DNA from: Roseovarius sp. MMSF_3359
GTDB taxonomy: Bacteria > Pseudomonadota > Alphaproteobacteria > Rhodobacterales > Rhodobacteraceae
Assembly (NCBI RefSeq): GCF_030733385.1
Contig: NZ_JASHJC010000019.1
Coordinates: 1 to 55,861, forward strand
Direction of reading: 5' to 3'
DNA: 55,861 nucleotides
Shown here: positions 45,438 to 54,065 of the stretch, one piece after another
How the letters are laid out: each line of letters starts with the position of its first letter
Numbering within the stretch: position 1 is the first letter of the stretch
Made by a program: the position numbers and the translations under genes
The notes under the pieces: generated by a model
Seen by the model: the letters and a program-made list of their open reading frames with translations, nothing else
Told to the model about the DNA's origin: nothing
The model's database searches: none

Positions 45438-47222
45438 TCAATTGGATGTAAGGGTTATACCGCTTAACTCGGCAGGTTCAATCTCTGGCCTCAGCCCCAG
45501 AAGCGGTGCGACGCGGCGGGTGATCTCGGCCGCGACCGGCACGGCGGTCCACCCGGCGGTGCGGCGCGGCTCCTTGCCCGAAGTCTCGACCGGTTCGTCA
45601 AGCGTCACCACCAGCACATATTGCGGGTCATGGGCCGGGAAGAAACTGGCGAAAGTGGCGATTACCTTGTCCTTATAATAGCCGCCCCCGCGTTCCTTGG
45701 GCTTGTCGGCGGTCCCGGTCTTGCCCGCCACCGCATAGCCTTTCACCTCGGCAAAGCTCGCGGTGCCTTCGGTCACCACCTCGCGCAGCATCTTGCGCGC
45801 CGCCGCCGCCGAGCGTTCCGACATGACCCGTGGCCCCAATTGCGCGCGCGGTTGCCGCAGGAGCGTTGGCGTGACCAGCGTCCCGCCATTGGCAATGGTC
45901 GCGTATCCCGCGGCGAGGTGCAGCGGGCTTGACGAAAGCCCATGGCCGTAAGAGATCGTCATTGTCGAAATCTCCGACCAATTCCGCGGCAGGAGCGGCT
46001 TGCCACCCTTTGCCTCAACAATCTCAAGCGGTGTCGGGTCGAAAAAGCCAAGGCTGCGCAGGAATTCCTGCTGCCGCTTGGCCCCGATCATCTGCGCAAT
46101 CCGCGCGGTGCCGATATTCGACGATTTGATGATGACGCCGCTGACGCTTAACTCCTTGCCATAGTTGTGAAAATCACGGATGCGATGTTTGCCCCACACC
46201 AACGGCCCCTTGATGTCGATGATGGTTGACGGGTTCACAAGGCCAAGCTCCATCGCCTGCGCCACCGCGAAAATCTTGAAGGTACTGCCCAGCTCATAGA
46301 CACCCTGCACCGCGCGGTTGAAAAGCGGGCTGTCCGACGGGCTACCCTCCACCGGCGGCTGCGGGCGATTGTTGGGGTCAAAGTCCGGCAGGGAGGCCAG
46401 AGCGATGACCTCGCCGGTCTTGATATCCATGAGAACAGCGGCGGCCCCCTTGGCGTTCATCAGCTTCATGCCACCGTAAAGCACCCGTTCGGTCGCCGAC
46501 TGGATCGACAAATCAAGCGACAGACGCAGCGGTTCATGCCCGCGCGCCGGATCGCGCAGGCGCTCATCGAACTGCTTTTCGATACCCGCCACGCCGATCA
46601 CCTCGGCCGCATGCACACCCTCGCGGCCAAAACTCGCCCCGCCCAACACATGCGCGGCAAGACTTCCGTTGGGATAGAGCCGCATTTCGCGCGGCCCAAA
46701 AAGCAACCCCGGCTCGCCCAATTCGTGCACTGCCTGCATCTGCTCCGGGCTGATTTTCTTCTTGATCCACAGGAACTTGCGCTTTCCGGTGAAATCCTTG
46801 ACCAGCCGGTCGTGATCGAGATCCGGGAAGATTTCGGCCAGCCGTTCTGCCGCCTTGAGCGGTTCGATCATCTGCTGCGGCTGCGCGTAAAGGCTGTGCG
46901 TCTGGAAGTTGGTCGCGAGAATGCGGCCCTTGCGGTCGACGATATCGGCGCGCTCCGCAATGATGCTGGCCCCCGCGATGGAACTGCGCGGCTCTGTCGG
47001 CTCGGACGAGGCCAGAACGCCCATGCGTCCGCCCACCACGGCAAAGGCGCAGAAGAACATCGCCCCCATGACCAGAAGCCGCCCCTCGGCGCGGGTGCGG
47101 GCGCGGTCACGCATCTCTTCGTGGCGCAGGCGGATATTTTCACGCTCGATCGCGTCGGGGTTTTCGCCCTTGTTGCGGGCGTCGAGAATGCGGGCCAGCG
47201 GGCGAAGCGGCGTGCGGATCAT
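45438..47222 (-). CDS. ftsI: Septal transpeptidase FtsI (PBP3)
   Basis: A 594-residue bitopic penicillin-binding protein. The cytosolic N-terminus is followed by one membrane helix (LLVMGAMFFCAFAVVGG, about 49-65), a dimerisation domain and the transpeptidase with SxxK at GSTFKIF, SxN at SSNIGT and KTG at GKTGTADK. It crosslinks septal peptidoglycan together with FtsW. The start overlaps the ftsL stop by four bases. Confidence 0.97.
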   Translation of the reverse strand: MIRTPLRPLARILDARNKGENPDAIERENIRLRHEEMRDRARTRAEGRLLVMGAMFFCAFAVVGGRMGVLASSEPTEPRSSIAGASIIAERADIVDRKGRILATNFQTHSLYAQPQQMIEPLKAAERLAEIFPDLDHDRLVKDFTGKRKFLWIKKKISPEQMQAVHELGEPGLLFGPREMRLYPNGSLAAHVLGGASFGREGVHAAEVIGVAGIEKQFDERLRDPARGHEPLRLSLDLSIQSATERVLYGGMKLMNAKGAAAVLMDIKTGEVIALASLPDFDPNNRPQPPVEGSPSDSPLFNRAVQGVYELGSTFKIFAVAQAMELGLVNPSTIIDIKGPLVWGKHRIRDFHNYGKELSVSGVIIKSSNIGTARIAQMIGAKRQQEFLRSLGFFDPTPLEIVEAKGGKPLLPRNWSEISTMTISYGHGLSSSPLHLAAGYATIANGGTLVTPTLLRQPRAQLGPRVMSERSAAAARKMLREVVTEGTASFAEVKGYAVAGKTGTADKPKERGGGYYKDKVIATFASFFPAHDPQYVLVVTLDEPVETSGKEPRRTAGWTAVPVAAEITRRVAPLLGLRPEIEPAELSGITLTSN

Positions 47223-47563
47223 TCGGCAAGCTCCAGGTTGATGACGTCCACGGGATCGGTGATCGGAAGCAGGTCTTCGGGCGGATAGGCCACCTGATCG
47301 ACCTTGCCGAACTGGTAGGGTTGCAGCGGCAGAAGGCCCAGCTTGTCAAAATTGATCTCGGCCAGATCGCGCAGTCGATCTGGGCGGTTGAGATAGGCCC
47401 ATTCGGCATTGAGCACTCTAAGCCGCTGACGTGCCTGGGAAATATCGCGTTGCAGCTTCTCCGCCTTGCTGAGCGCCTCCTGCGTCTCGTAATTCTCGTG
47501 ATAAGCCCAGAATGCGAGGCCAATCACGGTCAAAGCGGTCATCACATAGAAGAAACTACGCAT
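47219..47563 (-). CDS. ftsL: Cell division protein FtsL
   Basis: A 114-residue bitopic divisome protein: a short N-terminus, one membrane helix (FFYVMTALTVIGLAFWAY, residues 4-21), then a coiled coil (ALSKAEKLQRDISQARQRLRVL) and the conserved EWAYLNRPDRL segment. Sequence is poorly conserved, but its position between rsmH and ftsI and the topology support the call. It overlaps both neighbours. Confidence 0.9.
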   Translation of the reverse strand: MRSFFYVMTALTVIGLAFWAYHENYETQEALSKAEKLQRDISQARQRLRVLNAEWAYLNRPDRLRDLAEINFDKLGLLPLQPYQFGKVDQVAYPPEDLLPITDPVDVINLELAE

Positions 47564-48546
47564 CAGATCTCCCCTTTTAGAAGTGGCATGCCGATGGATT
47601 TGCGGTCGGTCTTGCCCGGTGCAGCGTCGGTGCGGATGGCGACGCGCAGCTTGGCGCTGCGGGCGCGTGGATTTGCGGCCAACTCGTCCGCATCCGGGCC
47701 AATGGCCTTGCGGCTTTTGAGCGTGAATTGCGGCTCGGCCGCTTTTGTCTCGGGCGCATGGCGGCTACCGCGCCCACCCCCGCCGGAGCGGGCCTGGAAA
47801 AAGCGTTTGACCATGCGGTCTTCGATCGAATGGAAGGTCACGACCGCAAGCTGCCCGCCGGGTTTCAACGCCCGTTCCGCCGCCTCCAGCCCGCCCAGAA
47901 GCTCGCCATACTCATCGTTGACGGCGATGCGGATCGCCTGGAAGCTGCGTGTCGCGGGATGCGCCTGACCGGGCTTGGCGCGCGGCAGGCATTTCTCAAC
48001 GATATCCGCAAGTTGCAGCGTGGTCGTAATGCGCCCCTCGCCCCGGGTCTTTACGATGGCGCGGGCAATCCGACGGCTGGCGCGCTCCTCGCCATAGAGG
48101 TAGAGGATGTCGGCCAGGTCAGCCTCGGACGCATCACTTACAAGGTCGGCGGCGGATGGCCCTGCCTGGCTCATCCGCATGTCGAGCGGCCCGTCTTTCA
48201 TGAAGGAAAACCCGCGATCCGCCTGGTCGAGCTGCATGGAACTGACCCCCAGATCGAGCACTACGCCATCAAGATCACTGGCGTAGTCATCAAGCTCGGA
48301 AAAGACCCCCTGCACCAGCTTGAGCCGTTCGCCATACTCACCGGCCCAGCCCCCCGCCATTTCAAGCGCCAGCGGGTCACGGTCCACACCGATCACCCGA
48401 TCCGCGCCAGCCTCAAGCAGTGAACGCGCGTAGCCGCCCGCGCCAAACGTGCCGTCAAGCCAGGTTCCTCCAATCGGGGAACACGCGGCGATCAGGGGGG
48501 CGATCAGCACCGGAATGTGGGGGATATCGGCGGCAGCACTCCCCAT
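47563..48546 (-). CDS. rsmH: 16S rRNA m4C1402 methyltransferase RsmH
   Basis: A 327-residue SAM-dependent methyltransferase (formerly MraW) for the ribosomal P site. Near the start [10 protein letters not shown] and [19 protein letters not shown] form the SAM site, with [18 protein letters not shown] and [16 protein letters not shown] as family marks. It lies three bases after mraZ and overlaps ftsL. Confidence 0.97.
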   Translation of the reverse strand: MGSAAADIPHIPVLIAPLIAACSPIGGTWLDGTFGAGGYARSLLEAGADRVIGVDRDPLALEMAGGWAGEYGERLKLVQGVFSELDDYASDLDGVVLDLGVSSMQLDQADRGFSFMKDGPLDMRMSQAGPSAADLVSDASEADLADILYLYGEERASRRIARAIVKTRGEGRITTTLQLADIVEKCLPRAKPGQAHPATRSFQAIRIAVNDEYGELLGGLEAAERALKPGGQLAVVTFHSIEDRMVKRFFQARSGGGGRGSRHAPETKAAEPQFTLKSRKAIGPDADELAANPRARSAKLRVAIRTDAAPGKTDRKSIGMPLLKGEI

Positions 48547-48549
48547 GGA

Positions 48550-49053
48550 TCAATCCCCGCCGGGGGGGCTGATCAGGGAGAGAGGATCGTAATCCTCGGG
48601 CATGTTTTCGAGCCAGGCATTGGTCTCTGCCGCCTCGACCTCTTCATAGGTCTGGGCATTCCAGATCTCGAAATAGTCACCCATCGCGACCATTACCGCT
48701 TCGCGCTCAAGTCCGATCTGCTGCCGCAGCCGCTGCGGCAGAACGATGCGACCGTCCTTTTCAATCTCCGTGTCCCAGGATTTCCCGAGGATCAGGCGAC
48801 TGGCGCGCTTGCGCTCAGCAGAGCCGCGCGGCAAACGGCGAATGCCATCTTCGATTTCAGCCATGGCATCAATGGTATAGGCGTGGAGACACCCCTTCAG
48901 GTGGGGGCCGTGCAGCACGACAAGGCGGGGGAGCGGATTTTCCGGGCATCGCGGGTCACCATCGGCCAGCACAGCGCGAAAATCAGCAGGGATCGACATG
49001 CGACCCTTGCTGTCAACCTTCTGGTTGAACTCGCCTCTGAAGCTGAGAACCAC
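48550..49053 (-). CDS. mraZ: Transcriptional regulator MraZ
   Basis: A 167-residue regulator with two AbrB-like SpoVT domains. FRGEFNQKVDSKGRMSIPADF is the first, ILGKSWDTEIEKDGRIVLPQRL the second; the DSKGR and DGRI cores are the family marks. MraZ binds direct GGG-containing repeats ahead of its own operon. A GTG at 49053 is the best start because it precedes the conserved FRGEF by a few residues; a longer frame to 49128 reads into the leader hairpin. Confidence 0.92.
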   Translation of the reverse strand: MVLSFRGEFNQKVDSKGRMSIPADFRAVLADGDPRCPENPLPRLVVLHGPHLKGCLHAYTIDAMAEIEDGIRRLPRGSAERKRASRLILGKSWDTEIEKDGRIVLPQRLRQQIGLEREAVMVAMGDYFEIWNAQTYEEVEAAETNAWLENMPEDYDPLSLISPPGGD

Positions 49054-49094
49054 TGTCCCGTTTGCCTCTCTCCCCCCAACGAACCTCTTAAACA

Positions 49095-49460
49095 CGAAAC
49101 GGCGGATTGAGCTGCTGCCACTGCCCAATCCGCCGCCCTCGTCCCGCTATGCGGGGTGTGTCCAGCTGCGCGCGCCACCTGGGGGGATGTCTGCTCGCCC
49201 GCGCGCCGGATCCTTAATTTCGATGAAAGCGGGTGCCTGTATGAAACCTGACTTGGGAGTTTTGTTTCGGGGTTCTTTAGTTGCCCCTTGTCTTCCCGTC
49301 CTCATCTTGAATACAGGGATGCCATGGGAATTCATGGAAATCAATAAAAATATGCGCCTTATGAACACATCATCTTGTTTCACACACCCTTCCAAAACAA
49401 CATAATGTGGGTGAAATTTCCAAAATACCGCACTACCTGGTGCTCCAGATCACCTAAAAT
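49095..49460 (-). ncRNA. Candidate UpsM-like leader sRNA of the dcw operon
   Basis: In Rhodobacter sphaeroides the dcw mRNA has an unusually long 5' leader that yields an abundant sRNA, UpsM, ending at a terminator before mraZ. The present leader has the same layout: a promoter candidate several hundred bases upstream and a terminator-like hairpin (49101-49134) about 50 bases before the mraZ start. I did not compare sequences, and the 5' end is a guess from the -10-like tract; processing could give a shorter RNA. Confidence 0.4.
49101..49134 (-). terminator. Leader hairpin before mraZ
   Basis: GGCGGATTG pairs perfectly with CAATCCGCC around a 16-base loop that can fold further. On the minus strand it is followed by GTTTCGTGTTT, a moderately T-rich tail. 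It could terminate a leader sRNA and attenuate the dcw operon. Confidence 0.6.
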
Positions 49461-49692
49461 ACTATATATAGATCTTTTCGAAGCCAACTTGGCAGTGAAA
49501 ATTTTTCCCGCGAATTCCCAAATTTTTTCCACTGTTAGCTCAATTGACGAATAAAACCCAGGCAAAACGGATCAAGTTTCGGGAAAACCTGGTGAATCAC
49601 CGCGCAACTAACGCCCTGATTCGATACATTGCGGGACACGGCTCAGGCTTTGGCCCGAAAATCCCATGAAATCCCGAAAGCGATTGCGGTGG

Positions 49693-50472
49693 TTATTCGA
49701 CGTTCAGCTTGGAGAGCTTTTCCGCCCCGGCCTTCAGCACCGGTAGCGCCGTCAGAAGATCTTCGAGGGTGCGCCTTGGCACCGGCACGTGAACCGACAG
49801 CGTGGCGACCAGCCTGCCCTGCCCGTCCGTAACCGGCACCGCCGTGGCGGTCATCCCGGTCATGAATTCCTCGTTGTCGATGGAGTAGCCACGCTCCCGC
49901 GTCAGATCAAGCTCACTGCGCAGCGCATCCGGTGTGGTGATCGTGCGTTCCGTGAGCGCCTCCAGCGGGTCCGCCGCCAGGTATCCCTCCAGCATCGAGG
50001 GTTTGAGCGACGACAAGTACATCTTGCCGCTGGCGGTGCAGTGAAACGGCACCTGCGTCCCGACGGGTAATTGGATTCTGAGCGGCCAATGGGTTTCAAC
50101 CCGGTCGAGATAGACCATCCCTTCCCGATCCGGCGTGGCGAGGTTGCATGTCTCACCGACCTCTTCGGCCACGGATTTGAGGATCGCCAGGCGCGCGGTG
50201 CGCATATGCTGCGACGACATGACGTTGACCGACAGATCCCGGAGCCGTGGCCCGGGACCGTAGGACCGCCCGTCCAGATCACGCTGCAGGAAGCCTTCGG
50301 CCTCGGCGGTCTGAAACAGGCGGTGCACGGTGGGCTTGGGCAGGCCAATCAGCTTGCCGATCATCGCCGGTTTGACCGGCACCCCTGCCCGAGCGACTTC
50401 TTCCAGGATCATGAGCAATCTCAAATTGGTTGGGATCTGCTCGTCTTTACCTTTCAGATCGTCGTCGGGCAT
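49693..50472 (-). CDS. IclR-family transcriptional regulator
   Basis: A 259-residue regulator with a winged helix-turn-helix (AMIGKLIGLPKPTVHRLFQ, about 36-54) and the C-terminal IclR effector domain (VGETCNLATPDREGMVYLDRVE, PFHCTASGKMYLS, GYSIDNEEFMTGMTATAVPV). It lies 15 bases after dctM on the same strand, so it probably belongs to the TRAP operon and controls it and the divergent GMC oxidoreductase gene in response to the imported compound (inference). Confidence 0.9.
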   Translation of the reverse strand: MPDDDLKGKDEQIPTNLRLLMILEEVARAGVPVKPAMIGKLIGLPKPTVHRLFQTAEAEGFLQRDLDGRSYGPGPRLRDLSVNVMSSQHMRTARLAILKSVAEEVGETCNLATPDREGMVYLDRVETHWPLRIQLPVGTQVPFHCTASGKMYLSSLKPSMLEGYLAADPLEALTERTITTPDALRSELDLTRERGYSIDNEEFMTGMTATAVPVTDGQGRLVATLSVHVPVPRRTLEDLLTALPVLKAGAEKLSKLNVE

Positions 50473-50487
50473 GGGCAATTCACTTCA

Positions 50488-51843
50488 TCAGTTGGGCAAC
50501 AGGAACAATGCGAGTTGCGGCGTCAGTGCGACAATGATCCACACAAAGATCAGTGAGAACAAGTACATCGTCGAGTAACGCAACAACCGGAAATATGGAA
50601 CACCTGTTACACCGGATGCCACATAAAGGTTAAGCCCATATGGAGGCGTGATAAAGCCGATGGATGCCCCCACGAGGAAGATCACCGAGAAGTGGATCGG
50701 ATCAACACCGACCGATGCGGCAATCGGGGCCAGGATCGGCGCCATGATGATCGTGACAGGCAGACTTTCGAGAATCATGCCGGCCACGAAGACCATCGCC
50801 ATCGACGTGAAGAGCACCGGATAGTAGCCGCCCATGCTGGTCACGAAACCGCCGATCGTTTCCTGTGCGCCGAGCAGCGACAGGATCTGCTGCATCACGA
50901 CCGACACGGCAATGAGCGGTGCAAGAATACCGGTGATCTGTGCCGAGCGCACCACGATGGAGGGGATCTCGGGCAAGGTGAAGCCTTCGACCACGAACAT
51001 CGAGGAAATCGACTTCTGATCAATCGGCGTGTTGGAATCCGAGCCCATGAGCTTGTTCAGCGGATAACTGACAAGGCCCACGATGATGCCAAAACCAACC
51101 GTCACACCCGCCGCTTCGGTGGGAGAGAACTTGCCGGTGTAGATACCCCAGAGCACGAGGCCGATGGCGAAGAAGCCCAACCAGGCCCCAATCGCGGTCT
51201 TGACGATCCGCGTCGGGCTGATGCTGATCAGGATACCCCATTTATTGAGCGTGCAGACAACAAAGCAGACCGCCATCATCGCCATGACCATCAGGACACC
51301 CGGAATGATACCGGCGAGGAAGAGCTGACCCACCTCAAGGTTCATCAGGAAGCCATAGACAATGAAGATGATCGACGGCGGGATGATGATCCCGACGGTG
51401 CCGCCCGCCGCGGCGGTGGCCGCTGAGAAGCGTTCGTCATAGCCGCCTTTGACCATTTCAGGGTGCAGCATCGAGCCGATCGTTGCGGTGGTGGCCGAGT
51501 TCGACCCCGAGATCGCGGCGAAGAGGCCGCAGGCCCCGATGGAGGCCATCGCAAGACCGCCGCGCAGCCAACCCAGACAGGCATAGGCATAATCGGACAA
51601 TCGTTTTGCGATCCCTGACTTGTTGATCAAGTCACCGGTCAGGATAAAGAGCGGCATGGCGAGAAGCGCAAACCCGTCCTTGAAGACGTTGAGCATCTCG
51701 GCCCCGGTATTGTCCAGCGTCAGATCGAGGACAAAGCTACAGCCGATCACCCAATAGAAGATGATGAGCAGTACCGGCGTGCCAAGCATGAAAAGAAAGG
51801 TCACGCCGAGCGAGATAAGTGTGATCCATGTTCCGTCAGACAT
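50488..51843 (-). CDS. dctM: TRAP transporter large permease (DctM)
   Basis: A 451-residue inner-membrane protein with about twelve helices, the ion-coupled translocation subunit of a TRAP importer. SGSNSATTATIGSML, AATAAAGGTVGIIIPPSIIFIVYG and FITPPYGLNLYVASGV are the family signatures. It overlaps dctQ by one base (TGATG). Confidence 0.95.
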   Translation of the reverse strand: MSDGTWITLISLGVTFLFMLGTPVLLIIFYWVIGCSFVLDLTLDNTGAEMLNVFKDGFALLAMPLFILTGDLINKSGIAKRLSDYAYACLGWLRGGLAMASIGACGLFAAISGSNSATTATIGSMLHPEMVKGGYDERFSAATAAAGGTVGIIIPPSIIFIVYGFLMNLEVGQLFLAGIIPGVLMVMAMMAVCFVVCTLNKWGILISISPTRIVKTAIGAWLGFFAIGLVLWGIYTGKFSPTEAAGVTVGFGIIVGLVSYPLNKLMGSDSNTPIDQKSISSMFVVEGFTLPEIPSIVVRSAQITGILAPLIAVSVVMQQILSLLGAQETIGGFVTSMGGYYPVLFTSMAMVFVAGMILESLPVTIIMAPILAPIAASVGVDPIHFSVIFLVGASIGFITPPYGLNLYVASGVTGVPYFRLLRYSTMYLFSLIFVWIIVALTPQLALFLLPN

Positions 51844-52514
51844 CAGACATCCCCCCCGATGACAGCTTGTTCAATAAGCGGTTTGCCCTGGCGGAAGTTC
51901 GACAGGTCTTCGAGCGTGTTTTCGACAACCCGGCCCGCCATCAGGATGAAGCAGACGGGCATCGTCACAAGGAACCACCAACGCATCACGTTGTCTGTCC
52001 CCAGCACGATGGCGAAGTTATCGTAGGTATTGACGGTGACGCGCGCCGTGGTTGTCACGACGATGATGCAGAAGACAAACCACAACAGGTTGTCCAGCAT
52101 CAGGCAGGTCAACTGCCCGGAGCGGCCCATCTTGGTGCGGAACTCGTTGAAACTCAGATGCGTCCGCAGTTTGACGTTATAGGAACAGCCATACCACGCC
52201 ATGATCATGAACAAGAGCGGCGGGATCGTTGTGGACCAGGGAACCTGAGACGCAAAGACGAATCGCTGAATCACACCGACAAAGATGATGAGCGCGATGA
52301 TGATGTAGGTATAAACGATAACGGAACGTTCGAAATTCCGATCAATCCACGGCACTTTCTTGTAAAGGAAGTACGTCAGAATAGCGCCGATGACGGTCAA
52401 AGGACCAAATACAAACCAGGCGGCCTCGGACCGATACGCCTGCACAACCTTGAAATCAATATCTCCACTCAGCGTCGCTGTAACGATTGTGACCATATCC
52501 GACCAAATCGACAT
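51843..52514 (-). CDS. dctQ: TRAP transporter small permease (DctQ)
   Basis: A 223-residue membrane protein, the small TRAP subunit, with four to five hydrophobic segments and the family-type stretch around LLFMIMAWYGCSYNVKLRTHLSFNEF. The ATG at 52514 has GGAGGGG upstream and gives a natural start; the frame runs on to 52541. Confidence 0.88.
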   Translation of the reverse strand: MSIWSDMVTIVTATLSGDIDFKVVQAYRSEAAWFVFGPLTVIGAILTYFLYKKVPWIDRNFERSVIVYTYIIIALIIFVGVIQRFVFASQVPWSTTIPPLLFMIMAWYGCSYNVKLRTHLSFNEFRTKMGRSGQLTCLMLDNLLWFVFCIIVVTTTARVTVNTYDNFAIVLGTDNVMRWWFLVTMPVCFILMAGRVVENTLEDLSNFRQGKPLIEQAVIGGDV

Positions 52515-52668
52515 GTCGCGCCCCTCCCTATGTTTCCTCACCTCATCCTGCTCAAAGAGCGTTGGCGGATCAAAGCAATTTCAGCTTTGGCAACGGGTTT
52601 TGTCTTGCTCCTCCGCATGGACAAAACACCGCAACAACGCCTCAGCCTACCTGAAAGCGATAAAAACA

Positions 52669-52695
52669 AGCCGGTTCGCGAGAAACGAACCGGCT
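52669..52695 (-). terminator. Strong intercistronic hairpin between dctP and dctQM
   Basis: AGCCGGTTCG and CGAACCGGCT form a perfect ten-base stem with a seven-base loop, and on the minus strand the stem is followed by TGTTTTTAT. This is a good Rho-independent terminator just past the binding-protein gene, so most transcripts would stop there and a minority would read into the permease genes. Confidence 0.8.
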
Positions 52696-52717
52696 CATTT
52701 TAACTGTTAAGCCGGTA

Positions 52718-53950
52718 TCAGGCTTTCCACCAGCGACGTGGCTCGACGTTCTCTGGCAGCGTATCTTCTTCGATCTCACGCGCGATGTCGTAGATCTCCT
52801 GATACGTATCCAGACCGCCGGACCAGCCGTTAAGACGCGAGCGCCATTCTTCCCACAGTTGGGGCTGGAACTCGGGCGAGCACATCTCTTCGGCCTTGCG
52901 GCGCTCTTCCTTGGACAGGAAGGCATTGCGCACGTTGTTCTGGGCGAAGATGGTGTTCGGCAGCTGCGGATCGGACAGACCAACCGTTTTGACCAGTGCC
53001 GCTTCGTTCGCTGCCTGCACGTGGGTTTGCGCCCAGTAGGAGCTTTCGAGAACAGCGTCCTGCAACTCGCCGCCAAGGCTGTCGAAGACGCCGGCGTTCA
53101 TCGCCGTGTGCTCGGTGCCGCAGAAGAAGTCGAGATGCACGGATTGGGACACAACCGGTGACATGTTGGCGTAGGCCACGGCCGATGCCCATGTTTCCGC
53201 CCCGTCGATCAGGCCCTGCTTGAGGCCGTCGAGGGTTTCTTCCCACGCAACCGGAACCGGGTTCAGGTTCAGCGCGGTCATCGCGATCCGGCCAAGCTGC
53301 GTGCCCGTGACGCGGTTCTTGGTGCCGAACAGTTGCTCGATGCTGGTGACGGTTTCCTTGTCTTCCCACGCGAGGCCCAGCTGGATGCCGCGCAGTTCAG
53401 CGTGCGAGAACAGGAACTTCAGGCCATGACGCTTTTCATAGGGGTCACGCAGCAGTTCCACCGACTTCGGGTGGTAGAGGAAGTGGTACTGGTCCGCACG
53501 GCTCCGGAACATGAACGCGTAGTCCAGAACGTTCAGATAGGGCGCACCACCGGCAGAGTTCTGCGTGGAGGCGGCATAGATGTCGACAATGCCCTGCTGC
53601 GCCTTCTCAACGCAGGAAACCTGACCACAAATCTGGTTGTCGCCGATGAACTCAACGCGAATCTCACCGTCTGTGCGGCTTTCCAGGTCGCGGGCGAATT
53701 CCAAAGCACCGGCGCGTTCGATCAACAGGTTGCGCGCATTGAAGCCCGCCGCCCCGAACTTCAGCTTGAATTTCGGCTCCTTGGCGAATCGTTTTTCGTA
53801 GGTTGATTCGGCCGCTTTCGCCAAGTTGGCCAAGCTCATGGCCCCCCCGAAGGTTCCCGCCGCAAGCAGCGTGGAACTCATCCCGTACTGCCCTGCTAGC
53901 TTGAACACATCGCGGCGCGATATGCGGTCTAGTTTATTAAATACACTCAT
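52718..53950 (-). CDS. dctP: TRAP transporter substrate-binding protein (DctP)
   Basis: A 410-residue periplasmic receptor. A near-consensus twin-arginine signal (ISRRDVFKLAGQYG) suggests Tat export. The mature protein has the DctP-type features GEIRVEFIGDNQICG, QQGIVDIYAASTQN and DGAETWASAVAYANM. The ligand is not evident; many relatives bind carboxylates or sugar acids. The ATG at 53950 has GGGAGGAA just upstream. It is divergent from the GMC oxidoreductase gene across a 115-base AT-rich region. Confidence 0.92.
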   Translation of the reverse strand: MSVFNKLDRISRRDVFKLAGQYGMSSTLLAAGTFGGAMSLANLAKAAESTYEKRFAKEPKFKLKFGAAGFNARNLLIERAGALEFARDLESRTDGEIRVEFIGDNQICGQVSCVEKAQQGIVDIYAASTQNSAGGAPYLNVLDYAFMFRSRADQYHFLYHPKSVELLRDPYEKRHGLKFLFSHAELRGIQLGLAWEDKETVTSIEQLFGTKNRVTGTQLGRIAMTALNLNPVPVAWEETLDGLKQGLIDGAETWASAVAYANMSPVVSQSVHLDFFCGTEHTAMNAGVFDSLGGELQDAVLESSYWAQTHVQAANEAALVKTVGLSDPQLPNTIFAQNNVRNAFLSKEERRKAEEMCSPEFQPQLWEEWRSRLNGWSGGLDTYQEIYDIAREIEEDTLPENVEPRRWWKA

Positions 53951-54065
53951 TTGGTTCCTCCCGTGAAGTGTTTCATTGGTTGAGACTTTTAGTTTCAAAA
54001 AAGACTAGTATATTTTTTCGAACCTGCCTAGAATTATTTTTGAAAAGATGTGGAGGGCGAGAAAG
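53951..54065. promoter_or_regulatory. Divergent dctP / GMC oxidoreductase promoter region
   Basis: A 115-base AT-rich spacer between the divergent genes. It contains ribosome sites on both ends, T-rich and A-rich tracts, and two AGACT copies about 24 bases apart. It is the natural place for IclR-family control, but I could not define a clean palindrome. Confidence 0.45.

Larger units (their letters stand above)
49054..49692 (-). promoter_or_regulatory. Long AT-rich leader and promoter region of the dcw operon
   Basis: No convincing gene lies in these 639 bases. Read on the minus strand toward mraZ there are GGGA direct repeats with a ten-base period at 49662-49676 and 49506-49520, an AT-rich imperfect palindrome (about 49491-49533), a promoter candidate (TTGGCT near 49483, TAGTAT about 17 bases on, inside a CTATATATAG tract), a long leader and a strong hairpin at 49101-49134 just before mraZ. 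Confidence 0.6.
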
